A stretch of 56,754 nucleotides of DNA from Myxococcota bacterium (GTDB lineage Bacteria; Myxococcota_A; Polyangia; Polyangiales; Polyangiaceae): positions 1 through 56,754 of the forward strand of contig CAUJEM010000059.1 of NCBI GenBank assembly GCA_963169915.1. The letters run 5' to 3'. Below the pieces are notes generated by a model. That model was not told the DNA's origin and made no database searches. It saw only the letters and a program-made list of their open reading frames with translations. Made by a program: the position numbers and the translations under genes. Shown here piece by piece: positions 6,387 to 14,429 of the stretch (positions are counted from its first letter, which is position 1; each line of letters starts with the position of its first letter).

Positions 6387-8779
6387 GGCTGGGCCGCCTC
6401 CGCGCGTCGGACGCGCACCGCGCACTTCTTGTAGTCGGGCTGCTTCGAGAAAGGATCGTAGTTCTCGAGCGTGACGCGGTTGATGAGCATGGTCTCATCG
6501 AAGAAGGGGACGAACAGGGAGCCGACCGGCGGGGCGCCGCGGCCGTCGACCCACACCGGCAGCGTGCACTCTCCGCGCCGGCTCTCGAGGACGACCAGAT
6601 CTCCGCTCCGTAGGCCGAGCCGGCGCGCGTCCTCCCCGTGCATCTCCACGTAGGCGTTGGGCATGGCGCGCGAGAGCTGCGGGATCCTCCGCGTCATGGT
6701 GCCGGTGTGCCAGTGCTCCAGCACGCGCCCGGTGCAGAGCCAGAAGGGGTAGTCCGGGTCCGGCGACTCTGGCGGGGGCTCATAGGGTCGGAACCAGATC
6801 TGCGCGCGGCCGTCCTTCGTGGTGGAGTGATAGAACTCGAACTCGCTGCCGCGCTTGACGTAAGGATCGTCGAACTCGGCGAAGCGAAAGCGCGTCTCGC
6901 GCCACGAGCCGTCCGGCTGCTGCACGACCGGCCAGCGCAGCCCGCGCGCCTTCACGTACTCCGAGTACGGCGCCAGGTCCTTGTGCTTGAAGCGGGAGAA
7001 GCGCCGGTACTCCTCGAACAGGTGCTCGTCGACGTTCACGTCGTAGTAGTGCTTCCAGTCCCAGATGGGCACCTCCTTTCCGTCCTTCTGGATGCTGAAG
7101 AGGAACTTGCCGTCCTTGTCCCGCATGCCCTCCACGCCGCGCTCGAACAGGCGCCGGGCCACCGCGATGAGCTGCCAGGCGTCGTCTCGCGCCTGCCCGG
7201 GGGGCTCCACCATCTTGAACCACTGCTGGGTGCGGCGCTCGGAGTTGCCGAACATCCCGTTTTTCTCCACCCACAGCGCCGAGGGCAGCACCAGATCCGC
7301 CGCGCGCGTCGTCTCCGTGGGGTACACGTCCGACACGATGAGGAACTTGCCGGGGATGCGTCGGCTGGGCTCGAACAGGGCGTTGCGATTGGGGAGCGTT
7401 TGCCCGGGGTTGGTGACCTGCACCCAAATGGTGCTGATGTCGCCGCCTTGCTCTTTGGGCGTGGAGAAGCGCCTCCACATCTCCACGGTGTGATGGCCCG
7501 GCGTGGCCTTGATGCGCCCGGCCGCGAGGTTCCAGATCTCTTCGGCGTGCTTGCGGTGCTCGGCGTTGGCGACGACCAACCCGCCGGGCAAGGCTTGCAC
7601 GAGCGTGCCCACCTCACGGGCGGTGCCGCAGGCCGAGGGCTGCCCGGTCAGGCTGGTGGGCGCGTCGCCCGGGCGCCCGAAGTGACCGGAGAGCAGGTGC
7701 AGGCCGTGCACCAGGTTGTTGATGGCCGTGCCGCGCGTGTGCTGGTTCATCCCCATGCACCACAGGCTGGTGATGCGGAGATCACGTCGCCCGAAGAGCT
7801 CGGCCAGCAGCCGCAGATCGGCGGCCTTGACCCCGGAGATGGCCTCCACGCGCTCGGGCGTGTACTCGGCGAGGCTCTGCCGGAACTCCTCGAAGCTCAT
7901 CGGCGCGCCCTCGAGCGTGGCCGGGCTGGCGTCTTTGCGGAAGGCGCAGTGGCGCTCCACGAAGGCACGGTCGTAGCTGTCGCGCTCGAGCAAGAGCCGC
8001 ATCACGCCGTTGGCGATGGCAAGATCCGTGTTCGGCTTGAACAGCAAGAAGTGGTCGGCAAACTCCGTGGAGCGCGTGCGACGCGTGCCAATGTCGATGA
8101 GCTTCACCGTCTCGCCGCGAGTGCGGCGGTCCACGATGCGCGAGAAGAGCACCGGGTGCATCTCCGCGGGGTTGTTGCCCCAGAGCACGATGACGTCTGC
8201 CTTGTCGAGGTCGTCGTAGCAGCCGGCGGGCTCGTCCACGCCGTAGGTGCTGAGGAAGCCGGTGACCGCGGAGGCCATGCACAGCCGGGCGTTCGGATCG
8301 ATGTGGTTGTTGCCGAGGCCCCCCTTCATCAGCTTGTTGGCGGCGTAGCCCTCGGGGATGGTCCACTGGCCGGAGCCGTAGATGGCGAAGCCGGCGGGAT
8401 CCGCCGCGACGCGCTCCGCGATAGTGTCGAGCGCGTGCTCCCAGGAGATGGGCTTGAGCTCACCGCCCACGCGCAGGAGCGGCTGGCGGAGCCGGTCCGC
8501 GCCGTAGAGCGCGAGCGCCACGTGGTAGCCCTTCACGCAGAGCAGCCCCTTGTTCACCTCCGCCTCGGGGTCCCCGGCGATGGCGACGACGCGCCCACCC
8601 TGCACGCCCACGCGGACGTGGCAGCCCGTGCCACAGAAGCGGCAGGGCGCCTTGTTCCACGCGAGCCCCTGCGCGCCCCCCCCAGGGGCCGCTGCGCGAG
8701 GCTGCCCGCTCGCCAGACGTGTGGCCGCAGCCGTGGCCGCAGCCATGGCGTTCATCCGGAGAAAGTCTCGCCGCTCCAC
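6383..8779 (-). CDS. napA: Periplasmic nitrate reductase, catalytic subunit NapA
   Basis: NapA reduces nitrate to nitrite in the periplasm using a bis-MGD molybdenum cofactor and one [4Fe-4S] cluster. The N-terminus is a Tat signal (ERRDFLRMN then an Ala-rich core). Cluster ligands are Cys46, Cys49, Cys53 and Cys81, and the Mo ligand is the Cys in PNARLCMASAV (residue 167). The C-terminus has the typical ENYDPFSKQPDYKKCAV ending. At 798 residues it matches the family. The start is GTG 8779, with GAGGAGG seven bases upstream; it overlaps napD by 28 nt. It is expressed with napD and napB. No napC, napG or napH is beside it. Confidence 0.97.
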   Translation of the reverse strand: MERRDFLRMNAMAAATAAATRLASGQPRAAAPGGGAQGLAWNKAPCRFCGTGCHVRVGVQGGRVVAIAGDPEAEVNKGLLCVKGYHVALALYGADRLRQPLLRVGGELKPISWEHALDTIAERVAADPAGFAIYGSGQWTIPEGYAANKLMKGGLGNNHIDPNARLCMASAVTGFLSTYGVDEPAGCYDDLDKADVIVLWGNNPAEMHPVLFSRIVDRRTRGETVKLIDIGTRRTRSTEFADHFLLFKPNTDLAIANGVMRLLLERDSYDRAFVERHCAFRKDASPATLEGAPMSFEEFRQSLAEYTPERVEAISGVKAADLRLLAELFGRRDLRITSLWCMGMNQHTRGTAINNLVHGLHLLSGHFGRPGDAPTSLTGQPSACGTAREVGTLVQALPGGLVVANAEHRKHAEEIWNLAAGRIKATPGHHTVEMWRRFSTPKEQGGDISTIWVQVTNPGQTLPNRNALFEPSRRIPGKFLIVSDVYPTETTRAADLVLPSALWVEKNGMFGNSERRTQQWFKMVEPPGQARDDAWQLIAVARRLFERGVEGMRDKDGKFLFSIQKDGKEVPIWDWKHYYDVNVDEHLFEEYRRFSRFKHKDLAPYSEYVKARGLRWPVVQQPDGSWRETRFRFAEFDDPYVKRGSEFEFYHSTTKDGRAQIWFRPYEPPPESPDPDYPFWLCTGRVLEHWHTGTMTRRIPQLSRAMPNAYVEMHGEDARRLGLRSGDLVVLESRRGECTLPVWVDGRGAPPVGSLFVPFFDETMLINRVTLENYDPFSKQPDYKKCAVRVRRAEAAQP

Positions 8780-9018
8780 TCAGCATCCTCCTCGTCTCGA
8801 TAGTCCACCATCACCACGTCCACGAAGGCGACGCCAGCGACGTCGCGCAGCGCCTCACACAGCGCTGCGCCCCCGCGCGCGTCGCGAGACTCCACCACGC
8901 CGGGCACGTACGCTCCGTTGGGCTCTCCGAGCGTGAGCCCCTCGATGCTCTCCAGCGACCGCAGCGTGCTCGGGAGCGCTGCAGGATCGAGCTGTAAGAC
9001 GACGGAGGCGAGAGGCAT
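8752..9018 (-). CDS. napD: NapD-type Tat-signal chaperone for NapA
   Basis: An 88-residue cytoplasmic ferredoxin-fold protein of the NapD family, which binds the NapA twin-arginine signal and delays export until the cofactor is inserted. It opens with ASVVLQLDPA, matching the first strand of NapD, and ends with the FVDVVMVDYRDEED strand region; length is normal for the family. ATG 9018 is chosen because the family start aligns there; there is no clear Shine-Dalgarno sequence. It is the first gene of the leftward nap run, reads into napA by 28 nt, and is divergent from the cytochrome/FeS/NrfD run. Confidence 0.88.
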   Translation of the reverse strand: MPLASVVLQLDPAALPSTLRSLESIEGLTLGEPNGAYVPGVVESRDARGGAALCEALRDVAGVAFVDVVMVDYRDEEDAEWSGETFSG

Positions 9019-9134
9019 GCGCGGAGCGCGGTGCAATGTGCAGGCCAGCGCTCGCGGCGTCCCAAGTAGCTGACGTGACGGAAGGGGAGGTGGTGCGGGC
9101 TGTCTACCTTGGAGGCACGGCGCGGCGTGGTGGC
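9019..9134. promoter_or_regulatory. Divergent promoter region of the nap locus
   Basis: These 116 bases separate the start of napD from the start of the tetrahaem lipoprotein and must hold promoters for both runs. I see no convincing FNR-type (TTGAT-N4-ATCAA) or sigma-54 site. TGCAATGTGCA near 9033-9043 is the only less GC-rich, weakly symmetric patch. The region is assigned by position only. Confidence 0.45.
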
Positions 9135-9776
9135 ATGGGCTCTGCAGAAGAGCGCGCCGTGCGCCTCTTCACGCTCTTCGCTCTGACGGTGCTCGCTACG
9201 GGCTGCAACGGTAGGCTGGCCGATGAGCGCCTGCAGCCGCCGCCCGGGCCGGCGCAGCATGGCACCGTGATGGAGCCGCCGCCCTCGCTCACGGCGGTGG
9301 TCCTCCCGGAGCAAGGTCGCGCAAGCTTTGCACCTGCCCTCCCGAGCGGCGCGCCTCCGCTGCGGGTAGCGTGCGGCACCTGTCACGCCACGGCGCCCGA
9401 GCGCCCGCTCCCCGCCAAGCCAGAGCAGCTCCAGCAGTTTCATCAGGGCCTCGCCTTCAAGCACGGCGCGCTCGAGTGCGCGTCGTGCCACTCCGTCGGG
9501 CAGCCCCCAAGGCTGCACCTGGCGACGGGCGAGGCGCTCGAGACCAGCGAGGCCTTGAAGCTGTGCGCGCAGTGCCACGGGCCTCAGTGGCGGGACTTTC
9601 AGCGCGGCGCGCACGGGGGAATGCGCGGCTACTGGGACGCCTCGCGCGGCCCGAAGGAGCGCATCCACTGCGTCAACTGCCATGACCCCCACGCCCCCCG
9701 CTACGTCGGTGGGCAGCCGGTGCTCCCCCCGAGAGATCGGCTCCTCGAGGCCCACCCACAGGAGGCTCAGCCGTGA
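9135..9776 (+). CDS. Tetrahaem cytochrome c lipoprotein of the quinol module
   Basis: A 213-residue predicted lipoprotein: short signal peptide ending LATGC, with Cys24 as the lipid site. It carries four CxxCH haem motifs at residues 80-84, 115-119, 144-148 and 179-183. Segments around them (HQGLAFKHG, CAQCHGPQWRDFQRGAHGG, NCHDPHAP) resemble cytochromes found next to FeS/NrfD membrane complexes. It is probably held at the membrane outer face and relays electrons from the quinol-oxidising subunits to NapB. ATG 9135 is chosen because it gives the signal peptide. Its stop overlaps the next gene as GTGA, so the three genes look translationally coupled. Confidence 0.85.
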   Translation: MGSAEERAVRLFTLFALTVLATGCNGRLADERLQPPPGPAQHGTVMEPPPSLTAVVLPEQGRASFAPALPSGAPPLRVACGTCHATAPERPLPAKPEQLQQFHQGLAFKHGALECASCHSVGQPPRLHLATGEALETSEALKLCAQCHGPQWRDFQRGAHGGMRGYWDASRGPKERIHCVNCHDPHAPRYVGGQPVLPPRDRLLEAHPQEAQP

Positions 9777-10684
9777 CCACCCCGAACCCTTCCAGGCGCG
9801 TGGCGCTCAAGGTGCTGGGGGCGACGCTCGGCGCCGGCGCCTTCGCGCGCGCCGTCGCCCCGCTCACCGAGTGGACCAAGGAGCTGTCGCTCGACGCGTT
9901 CTTGCAGAAAAACTACCGGGAGCTCGACCGGACGGAGCTTGACGCAGTTCTTGCGCGTCACCAGCAGGCGGCGCGCGAAAAATACCAGCGTGACGACATC
10001 GTGATCGAGGACTACCGCCCTCAGGAGGGCGTGGAGTTCGGTTATGCGCTCAACCTCTCGGTGTGCATCGGCTGCCGGCGCTGCGCGGAGGCGTGCCACG
10101 AGGAGAACAACCACGACCGCCGCACCCACCAGTCGTACATCCGGGTGCTGGAGATGGAGCAGGGCAGCTTCGACATGAGCGCCGGGCGCGTGGACTACGA
10201 GCACGCCGTCCCCGCCCCGGGCAAGTACTACATGCCGGTGCAGTGTCAGCAGTGCGACAACGCGCCCTGCGTCAAGGTGTGCCCGGTGCAGGCCACCTGG
10301 AAGGAGCGGGACGGCATCGTGGTGGTGGACTACGACTGGTGCATCGGCTGCCGCTACTGCGAGGCGGCCTGCCCCTACCACGCCCGACGCTTCAACTGGT
10401 CGGCCCCAGAGATCCCGAGCGAGGAGATCAATCCGAACCAGGGCTACCTCTCCAACCGCGTGCGCCCGGCCGGCGTGGTGGAGAAGTGCACGTTCTGTTT
10501 GCACCGCACGCGCGCCGGCCGTCTGCCAGCCTGCCTCGAGGCCTGCCCCACCGGCGCGCGCGTCTTCGGCAACCTCCTGGATCCAAACAGCGACATCCGC
10601 CGGGTGCTGGAGAACAAACGCGTCTTCGTGCTCAAGGAGGAGCTCGGCACCCGGCCGCGGTTCTTCTACTTCTTCGACAAGTAG
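9773..10684 (+). CDS. NrfC/DsrO-like 4x[4Fe-4S] electron-transfer protein
   Basis: A 303-residue iron-sulfur protein. The N-terminus has a twin-arginine-like signal (PSRRVALKVLG) and hydrophobic stretch, so it is likely exported folded. Sixteen Cys fall in four groups: CIGCRRCAEAC, CQQCDNAPCVKVCP, CIGCRYCEAACP and CTFC...CLEACP. This is the pattern of the NrfC/DsrO/PsrB family. It partners with the NrfD-type membrane protein 10 bases downstream, passing electrons from menaquinol to periplasmic cytochromes. The GTG start at 9773 overlaps the preceding stop and has AGGAGG eight bases upstream. It replaces the role usually played by NapC or NapGH in this locus (inference). Confidence 0.9.
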   Translation: MTTPNPSRRVALKVLGATLGAGAFARAVAPLTEWTKELSLDAFLQKNYRELDRTELDAVLARHQQAAREKYQRDDIVIEDYRPQEGVEFGYALNLSVCIGCRRCAEACHEENNHDRRTHQSYIRVLEMEQGSFDMSAGRVDYEHAVPAPGKYYMPVQCQQCDNAPCVKVCPVQATWKERDGIVVVDYDWCIGCRYCEAACPYHARRFNWSAPEIPSEEINPNQGYLSNRVRPAGVVEKCTFCLHRTRAGRLPACLEACPTGARVFGNLLDPNSDIRRVLENKRVFVLKEELGTRPRFFYFFDK

Positions 10685-10694
10685 CGAGAGTGTC

Positions 10695-11921
10695 ATGAGT
10701 CACGCCATCACCTACCCCCGCTTCCTCTGGCGAATGATGAGGCGCAGCTTCGACGGCTCGTGGCGCTTTTACTCGTGGATGATCTTCCTCACGGCCGTCG
10801 CGCTGGTGGGGCTCAACGCCTGGGCTCACCAGCTCACGTTGGGCATGGCCACCACCAACATGACCGACCACGTCTCGTGGGGCCTCTACATCGCCAACTT
10901 CACCTTCGGGGTGGGCCTCGCGGCGGGCGCGGTGATGATGGTCATCCCCGCCTACCTCTACGACGACCACGCGATGCACGACGTGGTCATCGTGGGGGAG
11001 CTGCTGGCCATCGCCGCCATCATCGCCTGCCTCGGCTTCATCACGGCCGACCTCGGCAGGCCGGACCGCTTCTGGCACATCTTGCCGGGCCTCGGCCGCT
11101 TCAACTGGCCCATCAGCATGCTCACCTGGGACGTGCTGGTGCTCAACGGCTACCTGCTCATCAACCTGCACATCACCGGGTACCTGGTGTACACGCGCTT
11201 CCTCGGCAAGAAGCCGCGGCGGCGCTGGTACCTGCCGTTCGTGTTTCTGTCCATCTTCTGGGCGCTCTCCATCCACACCGTCACGGCCTTCCTCTACAAC
11301 GGTCTCGGCGGCCGGCCGTTCTGGAACTCTGCGCTCTTGCCGCCGCGCTTCCTCGCCTCGGCCTTCGTGACGGGCCCCGCCTTCGTCATCTTGTTGCTGC
11401 AGATCTTGCGGCGGCTGGCGCGCCTGGAGGTGGGTGAGGGCCCGCTCCAGACGCTCACCAACGTGATGCGAGTCACGGTGGTGCTCAACCTGTTCATGCT
11501 GGGCTCCGAGCTGTTCACGGCGTTTTATACCGGTGGCCACCACGCCACCTCCGCCACCTACCTCTTCTTCGGACTCCACGGGCACACGGCGCTGGTCCCC
11601 TGGATCTGGAGCGCCATCGCCCTGAACGTCGGCTCGCTCGGGCTGCTGCTCGCGCACCGCTTCACCAGCCACACGCGCTGGCTCAACGCTGCCTGCGTGG
11701 CGGCCTTCGCCGGGGTCTGGATCGAGAAGGGGATGGGGCTCATCGTGCCGGGCTTCATCCCCTCCACCCTGCATGAGATCGTGGAGTATCAGCCGAGCCT
11801 CTCCGAGTGGAAGGTCACGGCTGGCGTCTGGGCGCTCGGGGCGATGGTGCTGACGGTGGCCGTGAAGGTGGCGCTGCCCGTGCTGCGAGGTGAGGTGCGG
11901 CTCGAGGGCGAGGCGCCCTGA
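10695..11921 (+). CDS. NrfD/PsrC-family integral membrane quinol oxidoreductase subunit
   Basis: A 408-residue polytopic protein with about ten predicted membrane helices. Family hallmarks are SWGLYIANFTFGVGLAAGA in an early helix, the GRPDRFWH loop and FNWPISMLTWDVLVL. NrfD-family proteins bind quinone in the membrane and dock an FeS subunit of the preceding type. Here the set cytochrome-FeS-NrfD is divergent from napDAB, so menaquinol oxidation coupled to nitrate reduction is the simplest reading. The closest relatives are the DsrP/HmcC/QrcD kinds, but I cannot place it more exactly without an alignment. The ATG follows the FeS gene by 10 bases. Confidence 0.9.
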   Translation: MSHAITYPRFLWRMMRRSFDGSWRFYSWMIFLTAVALVGLNAWAHQLTLGMATTNMTDHVSWGLYIANFTFGVGLAAGAVMMVIPAYLYDDHAMHDVVIVGELLAIAAIIACLGFITADLGRPDRFWHILPGLGRFNWPISMLTWDVLVLNGYLLINLHITGYLVYTRFLGKKPRRRWYLPFVFLSIFWALSIHTVTAFLYNGLGGRPFWNSALLPPRFLASAFVTGPAFVILLLQILRRLARLEVGEGPLQTLTNVMRVTVVLNLFMLGSELFTAFYTGGHHATSATYLFFGLHGHTALVPWIWSAIALNVGSLGLLLAHRFTSHTRWLNAACVAAFAGVWIEKGMGLIVPGFIPSTLHEIVEYQPSLSEWKVTAGVWALGAMVLTVAVKVALPVLRGEVRLEGEAP

Positions 11922-11979
11922 CCGGGCGGGAGACTCACCCGGGGGGCCCCGCAGCGCTCAGCACCCGCGCCGTCCGGCA

Positions 11980-12527
11980 TCACAACAGCGCGAGCCGCAA
12001 CAAGCCCCCGAGGTTCGACTTGCCGAGCGCGCGAGGACCGTACCAGTCGACGTTCGCGGCGGCACCCACCGTGACGTCCTCGTAGGAAATCCCGAGGCGC
12101 GTGAAGACGTAGCTGCGCGCGTGGGCGCCACTGCCGGTGTCATGGTTGTAGAGTGCCTGGACGCGGCTGTAGAGGCGCCAGTCGTTTCCGTGGATCGCCG
12201 GCCTGTACTCAACGAGAGCGAGCGCCTCCAGGCCCGGACCCTGTTGCAGGTCGACCCGCGGGTTGACGAGCACGAGCCAGTCTCGCGCCGCGAAGCCGTA
12301 CTTGAGCGAGGCCCGGCGTGACCCCCAGCAGCCGACGCCGGGGCGGAAGGCTGCGGAGGTGCCGTCGTAGAATCGGCCGATGACACGGGCGCTGCCCGCG
12401 ACTCCCGCTGAGGCGTGGCGGACTCCGGTGCTGGCACCATCGGCGCGGCAGCCGCAGGCTGCGCTTGAGCCCGTGCGTGGAAAGAGGTCACGAGGACCCA
12501 CATCGCCATCGAAAGTGCACGTCTCAT
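11980..12527 (-). pseudogene. Frameshifted outer-membrane barrel-like gene
   Basis: An ATG at 12527 with GAGGAG upstream opens a frame with a good Sec signal (MRRALSMAMWVLVTSFHARAQA), but that frame turns into Arg/Ser-rich noise. A second frame, open from about 12501 to the stop at 11980, carries sensible barrel-like sequence (GRFYDGTSAAFRPG, GFAARDWLVLVNPRVDLQQG, HARSYVFTRLGISYEDVTVG). Both join into one exported protein of about 180 residues if one base is gained between roughly 12385 and 12440. A real mutation and a sequencing error are both possible. It lies 13 bases after the MarR-type gene on the same strand. Confidence 0.5.
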
Positions 12528-12540
12528 TTCATCGAGCTCC

Positions 12541-13101
12541 TCATTTCATCAGTCTCCCACTCTTGTCCGGGCGCTCCGCTCGTTTGGCGTCGCCCTGTGC
12601 GCGCGCTCCGTCAGCTCGCAGCCCGACCGCCGGACGCGCACGTCGAGGTGAGGCAGCCTCGGGCTCGGCCGCCGCGAGGGCCCGGCCTGCCTCGAGCAGG
12701 AGCTCGCGAAGCTGCTCGTAGCGGCGCTTGCCGAGGATGTGCGCGAGCTCGGATTCGAATCGCAGATCCGACGCCGTCGCCGTCGCGAGGGCGCGATGTC
12801 CTGCGCGGGTCAAATAGAGCCCTACGCGGCGCCCTCCGACGAGGCGCCGCTCCAGCCAACCGCGCTCCTCGAGCCGAGCTGCGAGCTGGCTGACGCCCTG
12901 CTGCGTCACGGGCAGGCGGCGAACGATGTCCGCGCTGGTCACGCCGGGCGCCAGGGCCACGCCCTGCAACATGCCCAGCATCGCGCGGGTCATCCCCGCG
13001 TGCTCGGCGAGAGCATGGTCCGCGAGCGGCGTTGCGCGCGCGTGCGTCGACCACAGCAGAAAGTAGAGACGCTCTTCATAGGGGAGCTCGCTCATGCGCA
13101 C
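12541..13101 (-). CDS. MarR-family transcriptional regulator
   Basis: A 186-residue winged-helix regulator. The helix-turn-helix region is GVTSADIVRRLPVTQQGVSQ (about residues 53-72) and the wing is WLERRLVGGRRVGLYLT. MarR proteins usually repress a divergent operon and release DNA on binding a phenolic or other small ligand. It is divergent from the SgcJ-like/SDR/MFS genes with an AT-rich spacer containing a perfect palindrome, so it probably controls the exporter cassette and itself. The start is either GTG 13101, given here, or ATG 13095; AAGG upstream sits better with the GTG. The last ~45 residues are a low-complexity basic tail beyond the usual MarR length. Confidence 0.88.
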   Translation of the reverse strand: MRMSELPYEERLYFLLWSTHARATPLADHALAEHAGMTRAMLGMLQGVALAPGVTSADIVRRLPVTQQGVSQLAARLEERGWLERRLVGGRRVGLYLTRAGHRALATATASDLRFESELAHILGKRRYEQLRELLLEAGRALAAAEPEAASPRRARPAVGLRADGARAQGDAKRAERPDKSGRLMK

Positions 13102-13161
13102 AAAGGCTAGACCTTATAACAAACACTTGTCAAGACAATCGCTTGTGATTAGGCTCGGCCC
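13102..13161. promoter_or_regulatory. Divergent promoter with perfect 12-bp palindrome
   Basis: This is the only clearly AT-rich spot in the area, between the MarR gene and the SgcJ-like gene. TTGTCAAGACAA at 13127-13138 is a perfect palindrome, the size and symmetry expected of a MarR-dimer operator. On the minus strand, TATAAG near 13112-13117 is a good -10 element, and ATTGTC or TTGACA overlapping the palindrome could be the -35. Binding there would block both directions. The operator role is inferred. Confidence 0.55.
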
Positions 13162-13638
13162 ATGACCTCGACGGCCTACACGTCTCGGGACACTCCCGAG
13201 AGCATTCCCCGCCTCTTCGTCGAAGCGTGGGCGAACCGAGACGCGGATACGCTCGCCTCTCTCTTCGACGACGACGCCGAGTTCGTGAACGTCACCGGCC
13301 TGTGGTGGCGCGATCGGAAGGCGATCCGAGATGCACACGCGTACGGCTTCGAGCGCATCTTCGGCGCCTCGACCCTCCAGATCGCGCAGACCAAGGTGAA
13401 GAGCCTGTCGGCTGACGTCGCGGTGGTGCACGCGAAGTTTCGTCTGACGGGCCAGACCGCCGTGGGCGGCGTCGACCGGCCGGCGCCGCGCACGACGCTC
13501 TTCTCCTTCGTCGTCCATCGCACCGCGGGCGAGTGGAGCTGCGCGTCGGCCCACAACACCGACGTCATCCCGCGCATGGAGACGAACGTCGTCGGCGACG
13601 ACGGGGTGCTCAGGCCCGTCAGCTACCGCCGCCCCTGA
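13162..13638 (+). CDS. SgcJ/EcaC-family (NTF2-like) protein
   Basis: A 158-residue protein of the NTF2/SnoaL fold, closest to the SgcJ/EcaC group, with the pattern ESIPRLFVEAWANRDADTLASLFDDDAEFVNVTGLWWRD at residues 13-50 and a C-terminal HNTDVIPR. These small cone-shaped proteins bind or modify small aromatic molecules, but many members have no known reaction. It is the first gene rightward from the MarR promoter and precedes an SDR and an exporter, so it may act on the same toxic or natural compound. It looks cytoplasmic, with no signal peptide. Confidence 0.82.
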   Translation: MTSTAYTSRDTPESIPRLFVEAWANRDADTLASLFDDDAEFVNVTGLWWRDRKAIRDAHAYGFERIFGASTLQIAQTKVKSLSADVAVVHAKFRLTGQTAVGGVDRPAPRTTLFSFVVHRTAGEWSCASAHNTDVIPRMETNVVGDDGVLRPVSYRRP

Positions 13639-13718
13639 ACCCCGCTCCTGCCGATACGCCACCGCTGCGGCAGGGAGGGCCCTGTTGACGAATCCCCAAT
13701 CTGGAAAGGAAACGAACC

Positions 13719-14429
13719 ATGCCGGAAGTGAAAAGGAAGGTCTGCGTCGTCGTAGGAGTTGGTCCCGGGAATGGGACCGCGCTCGCGCGTCGGTTCTCGA
13801 GCGAGGGCTACGCGGTCGCGCTGCTCTCACGGTCCAGGAGGTCGACCGCGGCCCTCGCGAGCGAGCTCCCGGACGCACGGTCCTTCGAGTGCGACGTCGG
13901 GGATGCGGCGTCGGTCGCGAGCGCGTTCGCGGACATTCGAAAGGAGCTCGGCGACGTGGAGGTCGTCGCGTTCAACGCCGGCACGGGCGTGTTCGGTTCG
14001 CTGCTGGACGTCACCGCTGCCGACTTCGAGGCGTCGTGGCGCGTGAACGCGCTCGGCCTGTTCCTCGTCGCGAAGGAGGTCGTCCCCGCGATGACAGCCC
14101 GAGGGTCGGGCGCGATCATCGTCATCGGGGCGACCGCGTCCCGACGGGGCAGCGCGCGAACGACCGCCTTTGCGCCGGCCAAGGGCGCTCAGAGGCTTCT
14201 TTGCGAGTCCTTGGCGCGGCAGCTCGGGCCGTCCGGGATCCACGTAGCCCTCATCATTCTCGATGGCGTGGTGGATCTGCAGACGACGCGCGAGCGGATG
14301 AAGGACAAGCCGGACGACTTCTTCGTCAAGCCGAGCGCTGTCGCCGACCTCGCCTCATCGCTCGTTCGGCAGGACAAATCCGCGTGGACCTTTGAGGCAG
14401 AGGCCCGTCCCTTCGGCGAGACGTGGTGA
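13719..14429 (+). CDS. SDR-family protein lacking the catalytic Tyr
   Basis: A 236-residue short-chain dehydrogenase-like protein with a Rossmann fold. The nucleotide loop is GVGPGNG (residues 14-20), followed by FNAGTG (the NAG motif) and IVIGATAS. At the active site the usual YxxxK is replaced by FAPAK, so the proton-donating Tyr is Phe while Lys is kept. A Phe-containing SDR subgroup is common in bacteria; its activity is unclear. The start ATG has GAAAGGA upstream. The stop overlaps the start of the MFS gene, so the two are likely coupled. Confidence 0.85.
   Translation: MPEVKRKVCVVVGVGPGNGTALARRFSSEGYAVALLSRSRRSTAALASELPDARSFECDVGDAASVASAFADIRKELGDVEVVAFNAGTGVFGSLLDVTAADFEASWRVNALGLFLVAKEVVPAMTARGSGAIIVIGATASRRGSARTTAFAPAKGAQRLLCESLARQLGPSGIHVALIILDGVVDLQTTRERMKDKPDDFFVKPSAVADLASSLVRQDKSAWTFEAEARPFGETW

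Noticed and set aside
6638-8803. 721-codon rightward open frame opposite napA
   Set aside because: NapA on the other strand is a confident full-length match, so this is a GC-driven shadow.
12745-12770. GGATTCGAATC resembling a tRNA T-arm
   Set aside because: No acceptor, D or anticodon arms fit around it, and it is inside the coding frame of the MarR gene.
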